Of a stretch of 47,565 nucleotides of DNA, positions 1 through 8,169 are shown piece by piece. The stretch is from positions 1-47,565 of the forward strand of contig JAJECT010000007.1 of the NCBI GenBank assembly GCA_022821845.1, read 5' to 3'. A model generated the notes under the pieces. That model did no database searches. It saw nothing but the letters and a program-made list of their open reading frames with translations, and had not been told where the DNA came from. The stretch is from Rhodothermales bacterium (GTDB lineage: Bacteria; Bacteroidota; Rhodothermia; Rhodothermales; VXPQ01). The position numbers and the translations under genes were made by a program. Position 1 is the stretch's first letter, and each line of letters starts with the position of its first letter.

Positions 1-1729
1 ATATGGCAAACCCCAAGTACACCCCCACCGCCTCGGCATAGGCTTTTGCGCCGCTGCCGCCCTCGCGCAGGGGCCGTGCGTTGACCTCGCTTTGCGGATT
101 GCCCGCGTCCGAACCGAAAAGAGGCATTGCATTCGCCGTCGAGGAAGCGCCCGAGGGAAAGGAAACATCCCCTGCGCCCGGGCCACCCTGCTCTCCGCTG
201 AGTGCAGCGGCCGCGTCCCTTTCGCTTGCAAGAAAATCCTCCCGCGCTCGCTCCTCCGCCTCCGCCACCAGGTCCGAAAACGTCGCGAGCGCCGTCAACT
301 GGCGGGAGGTGAAAAGGTCCGCCCATTGGAGCATTCCATATTCCTGGACGCGGAACCCGAGCGCTCTTGCCGGGAGATTAGTGGCTGGAGACCAGTCTGG
401 CTGCGCCTGCCGAGCAATTGCTTCATGCTCCTCCGTTGGACTCAAATACACGCGCCCGCGGTCTCCCTCGGCGACAATGGCCATCAACCGCGCGCCCATC
501 CGTCCGGATTTCGCCTCCGTTCGTAAATAATCGAACGGCATCGGCGATCCAGACATGAGGCAAAGAAAAGGACTGCCGCTTCCGCCCACTTTCGTCCCCT
601 TTTTCGCCGCCTCCGCATCCTCTGGCGTGCCCGTCCGCGCCTCGAAACGGTATCCGCGCCCCTCTATTACCGGCTCCACGTACGCCTCCTTGCCCTTCTT
701 CGTCGATAGCATGAACGTCGAACAAAGCGGCACCTCCACCTCCGCGAACGCCGGATTGGGACTCTTTACCGTCCGCGCCCAGAGCCATGCAATCACCGTC
801 AACTTGCGCCCCTCGTACCGCTGCAAGTCCGGGCGCCGCCGAACCGTCTCCGCCGTAATCTCAACCTTCGGATACAAATGTCCGATGCGCCGCGCCGCCT
901 CCTCGCGCATCCACTCGCCGTAGTAGCGCACGTCCTCCGCCAGCCCTTGCGCGCCTTTCCAGGTCCGCCCGAGCAGCGAGCCGTCCGCCCGCGCCTGCGG
1001 GTTCGCCGGCGCGCGATCCGCAAACCTTGGCGGAATCTCGATCATCGCCTTGTTGATCAAGACCGCCACCGGGTTCAAATCGCTGGCGTGGGCCTCCAGT
1101 CCGAGGCGCTGCGCTTCAAGCGGAATACCCCCCCCCCCCGCGAAGGGATCGTGAAAAGCAGGCAGCCGATCCGGGTCGAAAAGATTAGCGGCTTGCGCAT
1201 CGTCCGCATGGCGCTGGCATGTCCGCCGCCAACTCCGCCGAATTTCCTCCCGCGCCCGCGCCAGCACGGCCTCGTTCGTCGTGTTCTCCCACGTAACCAG
1301 GTCCTCCAGCAGGCCGAACAACCGCCCCCGCTCAATGTCCGCCGCTACCTCTTCGAGCGTCGGTTCCGATCCCGCCGCCTCGCCAATCGCCGGTTCCGTA
1401 TCTGCCGTTTCGCCAACCAACGATTCCGTATCTGCCGCATCGTCCGCCTGCGACGGTTTTTTCTTGTACGCCGCAATGCGTTTTTCGAGCGCCTCCTCCG
1501 CCTTGCGCCGCATCGCCGGGTCCGCCAGCAGTTCGTCTGCGTATTCGGACGGGTCGTCCGCCATCTGCGCGAAGATCACGGCCCGCGCCGCCGCAAGGGG
1601 CCGCCGCGCCCACCACAAATGCAGCGTACTCGGATGCCCGTGCCGGATGGATTTCTCCCGCGCCGACGCCTTGTTAATCGCGTCCAGCGGAAGGGCTACT
1701 TCAATGAGTTTTTTGCGGCCTGTCGTCAT
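1..1729 (-). CDS. DUF1156 family DNA methylase, partial (runs off left edge)
   Basis: An open frame of 576 codons from ATG at 1729 reaches the window edge without a stop. The N-terminus carries the DUF1156 hallmark [14 protein letters not shown] (about residues 37-50). The SAM-binding motif I reads [13 protein letters not shown] (194-206), followed by [15 protein letters not shown]. Near the edge is [14 protein letters not shown], typical of the C-terminal half of these adenine-specific methylases, so several hundred residues may be missing. The ATG overlaps the stop of the upstream nuclease-like gene (ATGA), so translation is probably coupled. DUF1156 methylases often sit in antiphage clusters with DUF499 and DUF3780 proteins; such partners would lie outside this window. 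The glycine motif is encoded by a 12-G run, so a one-base slip would kill the enzyme. Family call is firm; the system it belongs to is inferred. Confidence 0.93.
   Translation of the reverse strand, partial: MTTGRKKLIEVALPLDAINKASAREKSIRHGHPSTLHLWWARRPLAAARAVIFAQMADDPSEYADELLADPAMRRKAEEALEKRIAAYKKKPSQADDAADTESLVGETADTEPAIGEAAGSEPTLEEVAADIERGRLFGLLEDLVTWENTTNEAVLARAREEIRRSWRRTCQRHADDAQAANLFDPDRLPAFHDPFAGGGGIPLEAQRLGLEAHASDLNPVAVLINKAMIEIPPRFADRAPANPQARADGSLLGRTWKGAQGLAEDVRYYGEWMREEAARRIGHLYPKVEITAETVRRRPDLQRYEGRKLTVIAWLWARTVKSPNPAFAEVEVPLCSTFMLSTKKGKEAYVEPVIEGRGYRFEARTGTPEDAEAAKKGTKVGGSGSPFLCLMSGSPMPFDYLRTEAKSGRMGARLMAIVAEGDRGRVYLSPTEEHEAIARQAQPDWSPATNLPARALGFRVQEYGMLQWADLFTSRQLTALATFSDLVAEAEERAREDFLASERDAAAALSGEQGGPGAGDVSFPSGASSTANAMPLFGSDAGNPQSEVNARPLREGGSGAKAYAEAVGVYLGFAI
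1128..1139. repeat. 12-base C/G homopolymer inside methylase motif I
   Basis: Twelve consecutive C on the plus strand (G in the methylase sense strand) encode part of the GGGG of motif I. The current length keeps the frame open on both sides. Runs this long are prone to slipped-strand mispairing and are also a common place for assembly errors. Confidence 0.9.
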
Positions 1730-2193
1730 ATGTCAAGAGCCTCCCTCAATCGATCACCGCATTTAATCACCGCTATGCTCTTCCGTTGTCCACGCAATCG
1801 CAGTTTCCTCGCGCGAAGTCTTTCGATATCTTTTCGATGGGGCGTTTTTCTGCACGCTAAGACAGGAACAAACTGGAAGGAAATTCCTTGGGGAAGCCAC
1901 ATATTCGCCATTCGTATTCCTCCTTCAAGTTGCTCCAGGACAGCACTAACGCTGAATTTTCCGCTCTTCAGTTCAATCGGAGCGACCCAGGTCACGTTGC
2001 TATCTTGGCCAACGAATAGATAATCGCACCGTTTTACAGCATTCGAAATCGACAGTGCTGTACAGTCCATATCGACAATGATCCGCACCTGCGGCGCCTC
2101 GTCCAAATCAACCCGGCATTTGTCTTTGTCGCAATGGGAAGTGCGGCAACTGCCGGGCACCATGCAGGCAATCTTTGCAACCGTATCACTCAT
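1726..2193 (-). CDS. Small PD-(D/E)XK nuclease-like protein
   Basis: 155 residues, unnamed. Residues D57 (in RCDYLFVG), E74 and K76 (in PIELKSG) have the spacing of a PD-(D/E)XK nuclease core, and Q88-L89 sit where the following helix often carries a conserved Gln. The N-terminus is cysteine-rich (C10, C16, C21, C26), which could bind a metal, though no standard zinc-finger spacing is obvious. Its ATG overlaps the stop of the upstream AAA ATPase and its stop overlaps the ATG of the DUF1156 methylase, both as ATGA. It could be the nuclease arm of an ATPase-nuclease-methylase defence operon. The fold assignment rests on three residues and their context, so nuclease activity is inference. Confidence 0.6.
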   Translation of the reverse strand: MSDTVAKIACMVPGSCRTSHCDKDKCRVDLDEAPQVRIIVDMDCTALSISNAVKRCDYLFVGQDSNVTWVAPIELKSGKFSVSAVLEQLEGGIRMANMWLPQGISFQFVPVLACRKTPHRKDIERLRARKLRLRGQRKSIAVIKCGDRLREALDI

Positions 2194-3671
2194 TCCGGCT
2201 CGCTGTCTTGTATGCGATTGGATATTTTTATGCCGTCGTTGTACAACTCCAGGCTTACATCGTCAAAATCCGTTTGGAAAAGACCCGTTTCCGTATCCAG
2301 TTCCAGTTCTTGCACGACCGCCCCCTTCGGGCGAGCGCCAGATTTAAACAACCATGCTCCGACCTGATCGGGACGGAGCGCCGGCTCTGCGCCTTCAATC
2401 CCTTTTCTTCGCTCTTTAGAAAGTCTCGACGCCTGCACCAGATTGGCGACCGTCTCCAGCACCCATTCGCTGTGCGTAGTAACAACCACCCGGATTCCTG
2501 CATGAACAAGCGCGGCGAGCTGGCGAGTGAATTCGACCTGCAAGGCCGGGTGGAGATGCGCTTCCGGCTCTTCGATAATCAACACGTCGCCCGGCTGGAT
2601 CACATGACGCAAATATAACACGACCGGCGCCAATTCCGATACCATGGAAGAGGCATGCATCAGGGGCAAGTCGTCTTTCCAACCTTTCGGACGGTACAGA
2701 AAATTTGGATAACCTACTATCCCCGACCTGTCGATGCGCACCGATCCGTCAAGAACGGATGCCTCGATTTTCTTGTCCAGATTGTGCTGTCGTTCGGACA
2801 GACCAACTCTTCTGCGCCCGTTCTTCCCGTGACCGAGATCGATTAATTCTTGCAGAAACGTCGCAAGCACACCCGAAAGCATGGGTAGACTGTTTCCCGG
2901 TCGCAGACCCGCCATGGGCGCGTTTCCGACAATCGCGCTGACGACTGTGCTATGCGCATGCATTATACCTGTCCGGTCAGCCGGGAGATAGAAAGCGCGG
3001 GAGTCAAGGGAGCCGAAGAGTCGAGGTTCGACACAATGGATAAAATATTCATACCACATTTCGCCTTCATCTAATTCTATCCTTGGATCCGTGTAACTTA
3101 GAAAATAGTTCTTGTCGAATCGGATCCGCAGCCCCTCGGGGATTGTAGTATTAACCTCGAACAGCTGCTTCCCGATAGCCAACTCCTGCTTAAATATATC
3201 CGAATTTCCCGATTCATGTCTTCGAAACCCGATGAATGCATCTTTCCGGCTTCCTTTGCGAATCAATGCATTCGCGTTATCCATGCCAAAACACAAACGG
3301 AGTTTTTCGCAGATATCCTTGCCGCGCCTGTCCAATATGCATCGCATTGCATCTCTCATAGCGTTGGGGATATTGATTACACTACCTCCAGCAGGCATTT
3401 TTTTGTCCGCAAAGGTATTTTTGCGCCACTCGGCGAGCGTTTTGGCGGTTTGGGATGAATTCCAGTTTTCAGGATGCCAAAACATAAAATCCCTTTGTTT
3501 CCGGTTGAAATGCCGATGCAGCGCATAGATCAGAACCGCCAGATACGACTTGCCCGTATTGCTCGGTCCAACGAACACCGTCAGCGGCCGCAAATCGATC
3601 CTGGCCCTGGCGATCGGACCAAAGTCCGTTACCTCGACCTCAAGCGTGTCTTTTGTGGATGAGTCGTTCAT
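2190..3671 (-). CDS. AAA family ATPase, ABC/SMC-like, defence operon
   Basis: 493 residues. The N-terminus has the strand pattern of AAA_15/21-type ATPases followed by Walker A GPSNTGKS (35-42). Walker B is LIIEEPEAHLHP (about 364-375), followed by the switch region VVTTHSEWVLE. This layout, with a long middle insertion, is shared by ATPases of OLD-like, PtuA-like and other phage-defence systems. No Toprim or nuclease domain is seen after Walker B, so a partner probably supplies the effector. The adjacent PD-(D/E)XK-like gene, overlapped by four bases, is the obvious candidate. The start ATG at 3671 overlaps the stop of a small upstream frame, again as ATGA. Confidence 0.88.
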   Translation of the reverse strand: MNDSSTKDTLEVEVTDFGPIARARIDLRPLTVFVGPSNTGKSYLAVLIYALHRHFNRKQRDFMFWHPENWNSSQTAKTLAEWRKNTFADKKMPAGGSVINIPNAMRDAMRCILDRRGKDICEKLRLCFGMDNANALIRKGSRKDAFIGFRRHESGNSDIFKQELAIGKQLFEVNTTIPEGLRIRFDKNYFLSYTDPRIELDEGEMWYEYFIHCVEPRLFGSLDSRAFYLPADRTGIMHAHSTVVSAIVGNAPMAGLRPGNSLPMLSGVLATFLQELIDLGHGKNGRRRVGLSERQHNLDKKIEASVLDGSVRIDRSGIVGYPNFLYRPKGWKDDLPLMHASSMVSELAPVVLYLRHVIQPGDVLIIEEPEAHLHPALQVEFTRQLAALVHAGIRVVVTTHSEWVLETVANLVQASRLSKERRKGIEGAEPALRPDQVGAWLFKSGARPKGAVVQELELDTETGLFQTDFDDVSLELYNDGIKISNRIQDSEPE

Positions 3672-3880
3672 TGGAAGCGTTTTATGCTCTTGGGTACGTC
3701 AAAATAGGCGTTGATTCCCTTGCGGACAAGCGCCGCCTTCCGGGTTGGCCTGTATGCTACGAAAGGTTCTCCGCTTGAAAAATCCTCGCCGCCGAGGCAT
3801 CGCAAGCTCAGCATGCCCAAGGGATATCCAGCATACCACCGCGCCTGTGCGATACCCTCGCTCGCGGCAAAATTTAATAA
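3668..3880 (-). pseudogene. Start-less small reading frame upstream of the AAA ATPase
   Basis: A frame bounded by TAA at 3881-3883 and TGA at 3668-3670 encodes a protein-like sequence containing SEGIAQARWYAGYPLG and ALVRKGINAYFDVPKSIKRF. Its stop overlaps the ATPase start as ATGA, the same junction seen at the next two genes, which argues it belongs to the operon. The first ATG (3814) would give only 48 residues and leaves plausible coding sequence upstream without a standard start. It is either a 5'-truncated gene whose upstream part is now an AT-rich intergenic stretch, or a short gene starting at 3814. No family is recognised. Confidence 0.45.
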
Positions 3881-3899
3881 TTAAGGTCCCGAAATGCAA

Positions 3900-3918
3900 A
3901 GGTTAAATTTTTTAACCT
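3900..3918. promoter_or_regulatory. AT-rich perfect inverted repeat
   Basis: AGGTTAA and TTAACCT arms (7 bp) flank a 5-base A/T loop. The element lies upstream of the leftmost operon and beyond the end of the NTF2-like gene. It could be an operator or a weak terminator; sequence alone does not decide. Confidence 0.4.
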
Positions 3919-3988
3919 GCCCTTTTCCATACTATCTATATCGTCCACAATCTAGCCCTTCTGCCCATGCGGGATCGCCCCATTCCCT

Positions 3989-4486
3989 CTACTCCACCTC
4001 ACACCCCGTCCGCCGCCGCGTATCGGTAATCTGCGTAATCTTCCAGACGGCGCCGTCGTGGAAAAAATGGAACGCGTTCACGCCGCAATGACTGAGCGTC
4101 TCGCCGAGAAAGAAGGCGTAATTCATCCACGCTTGGGCCAAATGCCCATCCACCGCAATCTCCACGTCCCATATCTTCTCGTCCCACGCCTCGTCATGGG
4201 GCGTTCCCACCGCCTCCACGAACCGATCCACGCTGCCGGTGGACAGCACAGGCTCCCCGGTCTCGGCGTGCACGAACGCAGATTGCAAGCGAGCCGCCGG
4301 GTGCAGCGTTTGGCGAACCATGGTGCTGTCCCCCGCCCGCATGCCGTCGAACAACTGGTCAATGACGACCCGAACCCCCTCAGGCGAAAGGCCGGAGGAA
4401 GGCAGGTCGGCGGAAGACTGCGCCGCCGCCGAAGGAGCCAGCGCAAGCAAGGCCAGCGTCAATATGGCGCGAAAAATGGAAGGCAT
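3989..4486 (-). CDS. Exported NTF2-like (SnoaL/DUF4440-type) protein
   Basis: 165 residues with an N-terminal signal peptide ending near AAAQSS. The mature part looks like a nuclear transport factor 2-like cone fold: a helical start (VIDQLFDGMRAGDSTMVRQ), then alternating strands ending in WKITQITDTRRRTGC. Proteins like this are common small periplasmic or outer-membrane-associated proteins in Bacteroidota. They usually lack a defined substrate. It is a single-gene unit between two accessory segments. The start at 4486 is supported by the signal peptide directly after it. Confidence 0.75.
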   Translation of the reverse strand: MPSIFRAILTLALLALAPSAAAQSSADLPSSGLSPEGVRVVIDQLFDGMRAGDSTMVRQTLHPAARLQSAFVHAETGEPVLSTGSVDRFVEAVGTPHDEAWDEKIWDVEIAVDGHLAQAWMNYAFFLGETLSHCGVNAFHFFHDGAVWKITQITDTRRRTGCEVE

Positions 4487-4830
4487 GGGTTTAAGGTAAA
4501 TAGCGACGGAATATCTCGCAAGCCCCTCCCTAAAAAGGAACCCGAACGCAGGAACCCGACATATGCTCGCTAATTAATGTACGAACGTGTCCCACACTTT
4601 GTTGGCACAGAGGGAAAGGCGCGGGGGACAAGGCTGAGCCACCCCAACCCCGGAAAGATCCGGAACCGCCCCATATCTCCTGAAAATTTGCCCCGCGTCC
4701 GCAAAGCGCTCAAATCGCCCGCCCCGCGGCATCCGGGGATTCGGGGAAATACCTGAACGGCGCAGGCGTTATCTTTGGAAAGGAATGCCTGTACCCCGCC
4801 GCGCTGCAAGACGCCTGGAAAAGAATCGAC
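4487..4830. other. Gene-poor stretch with possible 5' extension of the next gene
   Basis: No complete gene is seen. From TGA at 4681 the frame of the following ATPase stays open to its ATG, and the last part reads protein-like (GVIFGKECLYPAALQDAWKR), but no ATG or GTG precedes it. Bases 4690-4710 recur with one mismatch at 20132-20152, and 4738-4753 resembles 20105-20120, so the stretch holds short dispersed repeats. Confidence 0.5.
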
Positions 4831-5820
4831 ATGCCGCTCGTCAAGCAACTACAGGAAGTGTGGGATGCGCTAAGAGCGGACAATAGCCGGCGCGACCACG
4901 CGCTGCAATCCATCCGCATCCGAAACCTGCGGGGCATCCAGGACCTGCGCGTACCTTTTACGTATCCCGTCAGCGTACTGGCCGGGCCCAATGGATGCGG
5001 CAAATCCACGGTGCTGTTCGCCTGCGCCTGCGCATATCGGGATCCCAAGCGAAAACCGAAGGACCTGACGCCAAGCAGCCTCTTTCCCAATTTCGACAAT
5101 CGGCGGCAACAGGAACTTTCGGATTCGATAGAACGCACGGAACTGGCGTTCGACTACATCCACGAGGGCGCCAACTACCCCATGGACTGGAACCGGGGTA
5201 AATCCTGGAACCGCAGTTTCAGGGGACGAAAGGGCGGCAAGCAACCCGAGCGAACCGTATACCTGCGTACGCTGGCCAACCTCACGAACCCATCCGAAGT
5301 ACGCGGCTTGCTGCAACTTGCGCGCAAGGAGTTCGAGACGGAAACCCTCACGCCCGACCTGCTCATCTTTGCGCATCGCATCCTGCGGCGGCGCTATCGG
5401 AATCTGTCCGTCATCGCCTCGGGAGACCGGGATCTGCTGTTCGCCGAAACCGAAGACGAGCAAGCCGCGGAACGGTACGGACATCATGCGCGGCTCGTAT
5501 TCCTTCCTGGCGACGCCTCTCCGGAACACTGGGTATGGAATCGCCTTCGCGAACATCCGCAAGAATACGCCGCTGCGCTGGGCAGTACGCAGCCAGGCCT
5601 GGAGCGTAATATGCAAGAGATCGAGCAACTTGTCGAAGGGGGCGTACAGCAAACTTCTTTCATAAAATCGGCCCTGAATGCGCTGGGCGACAACCTGAAC
5701 CGCCCGCCCCAGGACATCGCCCGCCTTGCCGGACGCACGGAAGCGGAAAAGAAGCGTGGAGACATGGCGCGCTTCCTCGTGGAATTCGAAGAGCGCATCG
5801 CGGCCTGGCGGCAACCATAA
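4831..5820 (+). CDS. OLD-like AAA ATPase with apparent internal deletion
   Basis: 329 residues. An AAA_23-like N-terminus, with SIRIRNLRGIQDLRV and Walker A GPNGCGKST (52-60), runs normally to about residue 210 (FAETED). It then passes straight to HHARLVFLPGDASPEHWVWN, which resembles the C-terminal region of overcoming-lysogenization-defect type ATPase/Toprim proteins. The ABC signature, Walker B (an EEP- or DEP-type motif), switch histidine and Toprim acidic residues are all absent. Full-length relatives are usually about twice this size. The frame is intact, so either an in-frame deletion removed the catalytic centre or this is a shortened non-catalytic variant. It stands alone next to an accessory operon. 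The family call is moderately sure; the deletion is inferred from recollection of family layout. Confidence 0.65.
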   Translation: MPLVKQLQEVWDALRADNSRRDHALQSIRIRNLRGIQDLRVPFTYPVSVLAGPNGCGKSTVLFACACAYRDPKRKPKDLTPSSLFPNFDNRRQQELSDSIERTELAFDYIHEGANYPMDWNRGKSWNRSFRGRKGGKQPERTVYLRTLANLTNPSEVRGLLQLARKEFETETLTPDLLIFAHRILRRRYRNLSVIASGDRDLLFAETEDEQAAERYGHHARLVFLPGDASPEHWVWNRLREHPQEYAAALGSTQPGLERNMQEIEQLVEGGVQQTSFIKSALNALGDNLNRPPQDIARLAGRTEAEKKRGDMARFLVEFEERIAAWRQP

Positions 5821-5938
5821 GCGGCAACCGTAAGCCGCATCCTGCAACGCGTCCCGACCTCGGAAAATCCTTCCGAATGCAGGGGACGCCGCCCGAAAAG
5901 CGCAGCCCCGGCGCGCGCTACGCAAGGCCCACGCCGAA

Positions 5939-7564
5939 TTACCCGCTCCCGCCCTGCAACCGCACCACCTGATGTTCCGCCGTATCCATATCGAGCGTTT
6001 CGCGGAGCATCTCCAGAAAGTCCATGCCGTATTTATTGAGGAAATGTAGCGCGCACAGCCCCCGCTCCTGCAACACCCCGTTCGGATACACATTCGCCTG
6101 CGCCTTTTCGAGGCGGGCGCGCACGATCTCCTGTTTTTTCTTTTCGGCCCGAACCGCCTTCGCCCGCAACCGGGCCAGTTCGTCCGCCATCGCCTTCTCG
6201 GCCGCATCGGTCGCCTTGTCCAGCGTACCGTCCACCTTGCGCAACAACGCGCGCACCGGCCCCGTGGCCTCGCCAAGACGCCGCGCCGCCTCGTCGAACG
6301 TTTCGTCGAGCGTTCCCTGCATCGCGCCCGCCACGACGCGATGGAAGAGCTGGTCCGCATCCACTGAAAAATCCCCCACCGTCAAGCCATACGCATCCAG
6401 CGCCTTCGCCACATGCGGTTCCAGAAAAGTGGCGCTCGCCCGCGGATAAACAAGCGGCATGGGCAGCCCCGCCCAGGCGTACAGGGGGCGACACTGCGCG
6501 AAATAGGCGATCTCGCCCGGGCCGCCCGCATACATCGCCGTGGGCAGCAACAGATCCTGCATCAAAGGACGAAGCAATACGTTCGGACTGAACGATTCCG
6601 GAGATCGATGCACGAGGTCCAGGGCTTCCGCCCGCGTCATGCGCCGCCCCGCGCCCCGCGCCACAAAGTCCTCGCCGTCGAGATCGAGCGGAATGCGGCG
6701 CCCCGCGTCCAGCAAAAAAAGATTGGACGAACGAACGACCGCCTGCGCATGGTAGGCGCGTCCCAGCTCCTCCGAAACCGCGCGCGCAAGGGCCGCAGCC
6801 GTTTCTGCTTCCTCGATTTCTTGCGCGAAAAGCGGCGCCGCAAGTCGCTTGAGGGCCGCATCGTCAGGATCGACAATCACCAGTTCGGGAAAAAGGACCC
6901 GAAGCATCCGGGCGAACCCCTCGGAAAGCGTTGCGTCCGCCCCGTACGCCGCCCGAACCATACGCACTATATCCTCTTTGAAATCCGTATCGGGAAGAAA
7001 CTGCTCCAGGCGGTCCATAACTTCGTCGCCGGGCCGTATGCGACCGGTCGGGCCGGCGGACGCGGCGGCGTCTGCCGGCAAACGCACGGCGGCGGGACGA
7101 TTGCCGCGAAGCAAGACCGCGCTCGAAACCTCGTCCACATCGTGATCTTCGCCGCCCAGCCAGAACACCGGAACCGTACGCCGCCCCGTTTCTTCGGCAA
7201 GCCGTTCGGCCAATCGAATGGCGGAAAACGCCTTCAGAACGGCGTACGTCGGGCCCGTAAACAGACCCACCTGCTGCCCGGTCACCACCGCAACGGTATC
7301 CGGGGCGCGCAATGCCTCGACGCCGTCTCGCGCCGCATCGCTATCGCCCCAGTTCGCATGTTGCGCGGCAAGCGCATCCGCAAGCGCATGCCGGTCCCGC
7401 GTACGCGCCGCAGCCCGATCCGCCGCGCGCGCTCGTTCCGCGGCCTCGCGCCAGTCGCCCGCAAAGTAGTCCGCAAGCGCCTCGTAGCGCGTACAATAAT
7501 CCCGAAAAAGCGCCGAAAAGCCGTGCAAATCGGTAAACGAAATACGCGCTGCGGACGCCTGCAT
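5939..7564 (-). CDS. bshC: Bacillithiol synthase, cysteine-adding enzyme
   Basis: 541 residues, the normal BshC length. It adds cysteine to glucosaminyl-malate in the last step of bacillithiol synthesis, in the cytoplasm. Recognisable blocks are VVTGQQVGLFTGPTYAVLKA and FWLGGEDHDVDEV in the Rossmann-like core, a C-terminal coiled coil (about 440-500), and YPNGVLQERGL with FLNKYGMDFLEML near the end. It is the last gene of a tight minus-strand run after hisD, hisC and the DUF151 gene, with a 47-bp gap. Bacillithiol is the usual low-molecular-weight thiol of Bacteroidota relatives and Firmicutes, consistent with the other taxonomic hints. Confidence 0.96.
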   Translation of the reverse strand: MQASAARISFTDLHGFSALFRDYCTRYEALADYFAGDWREAAERARAADRAAARTRDRHALADALAAQHANWGDSDAARDGVEALRAPDTVAVVTGQQVGLFTGPTYAVLKAFSAIRLAERLAEETGRRTVPVFWLGGEDHDVDEVSSAVLLRGNRPAAVRLPADAAASAGPTGRIRPGDEVMDRLEQFLPDTDFKEDIVRMVRAAYGADATLSEGFARMLRVLFPELVIVDPDDAALKRLAAPLFAQEIEEAETAAALARAVSEELGRAYHAQAVVRSSNLFLLDAGRRIPLDLDGEDFVARGAGRRMTRAEALDLVHRSPESFSPNVLLRPLMQDLLLPTAMYAGGPGEIAYFAQCRPLYAWAGLPMPLVYPRASATFLEPHVAKALDAYGLTVGDFSVDADQLFHRVVAGAMQGTLDETFDEAARRLGEATGPVRALLRKVDGTLDKATDAAEKAMADELARLRAKAVRAEKKKQEIVRARLEKAQANVYPNGVLQERGLCALHFLNKYGMDFLEMLRETLDMDTAEHQVVRLQGGSG

Positions 7565-7611
7565 GTCGATGGGCGAAAGATGGAAACGCCGCAGCGCGAT
7601 GCGCCGCGACG

Positions 7612-8169
7612 CTAATTCTGCTGCCGCTCGCCTTGAAACCGCTTGATTTCGTCGCGGATTTCGGCGGCTTTCTCGTAATTTTCTTCCTGCACAGCCACGT
7701 CAAGCTGATGCTGCATTTGCTCCAGCTGGGTCATGGTCGCAGGCACGGCTTCCCGTTGTTCCCTGCGTATGCTGGCGTTTTGCATGATGTCGGAGGCCAC
7801 ATAAATGGGCGCGCCAACGCGAACGGCAAGCGCGATCGCATCGCTTGGACGGGAATCAAGATGAGCGGCCTTCCCGTTATGGGTATAGCAGATTTTGGCG
7901 AAGAACGTGCCTTCCCGCAGTCCGTCGATAACCACTTCGGTCACTTCGGCCTTGACCGCCTCCATCGAATCCCGCAGCAAGTCGTGCGTCAGGGGACGCT
8001 GCGGCTGCGTTTTGTCCAGTTCGAGCCCGATAGCATTCGCCTCGAACTGCCCGATGATGATCGGCAATCTGCGATCCCCGACCGCCTCGCCCAGAATAAG
8101 CGCATAGGCGGCGCCCCCACTCGAAGGAGTGGGAGCAAGCCCGATGATATCTACCTGGATGTATTTCAT
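7612..8169 (-). CDS. Bifunctional nuclease family protein (DUF151) with UVR motif
   Basis: 185 residues. Residues 1 to about 135 form a DUF151 domain: LPIIIGQFEANAIGLEL, the basic/acidic block HLDSRPSDAIALAVRVGAPIYV, and VVIDGLREGTFFAKI. The C-terminus is a UvrB/UvrC-type UVR helical hairpin, QLDVAVQEENYEKAAEIRD. Some DUF151 members have been reported as bifunctional nucleases, but the role in this lineage is unsettled. The ATG overlaps the hisC stop by four bases, so it is co-translated with the histidine genes and followed by bshC. Confidence 0.9.
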   Translation of the reverse strand: MKYIQVDIIGLAPTPSSGGAAYALILGEAVGDRRLPIIIGQFEANAIGLELDKTQPQRPLTHDLLRDSMEAVKAEVTEVVIDGLREGTFFAKICYTHNGKAAHLDSRPSDAIALAVRVGAPIYVASDIMQNASIRREQREAVPATMTQLEQMQHQLDVAVQEENYEKAAEIRDEIKRFQGERQQN

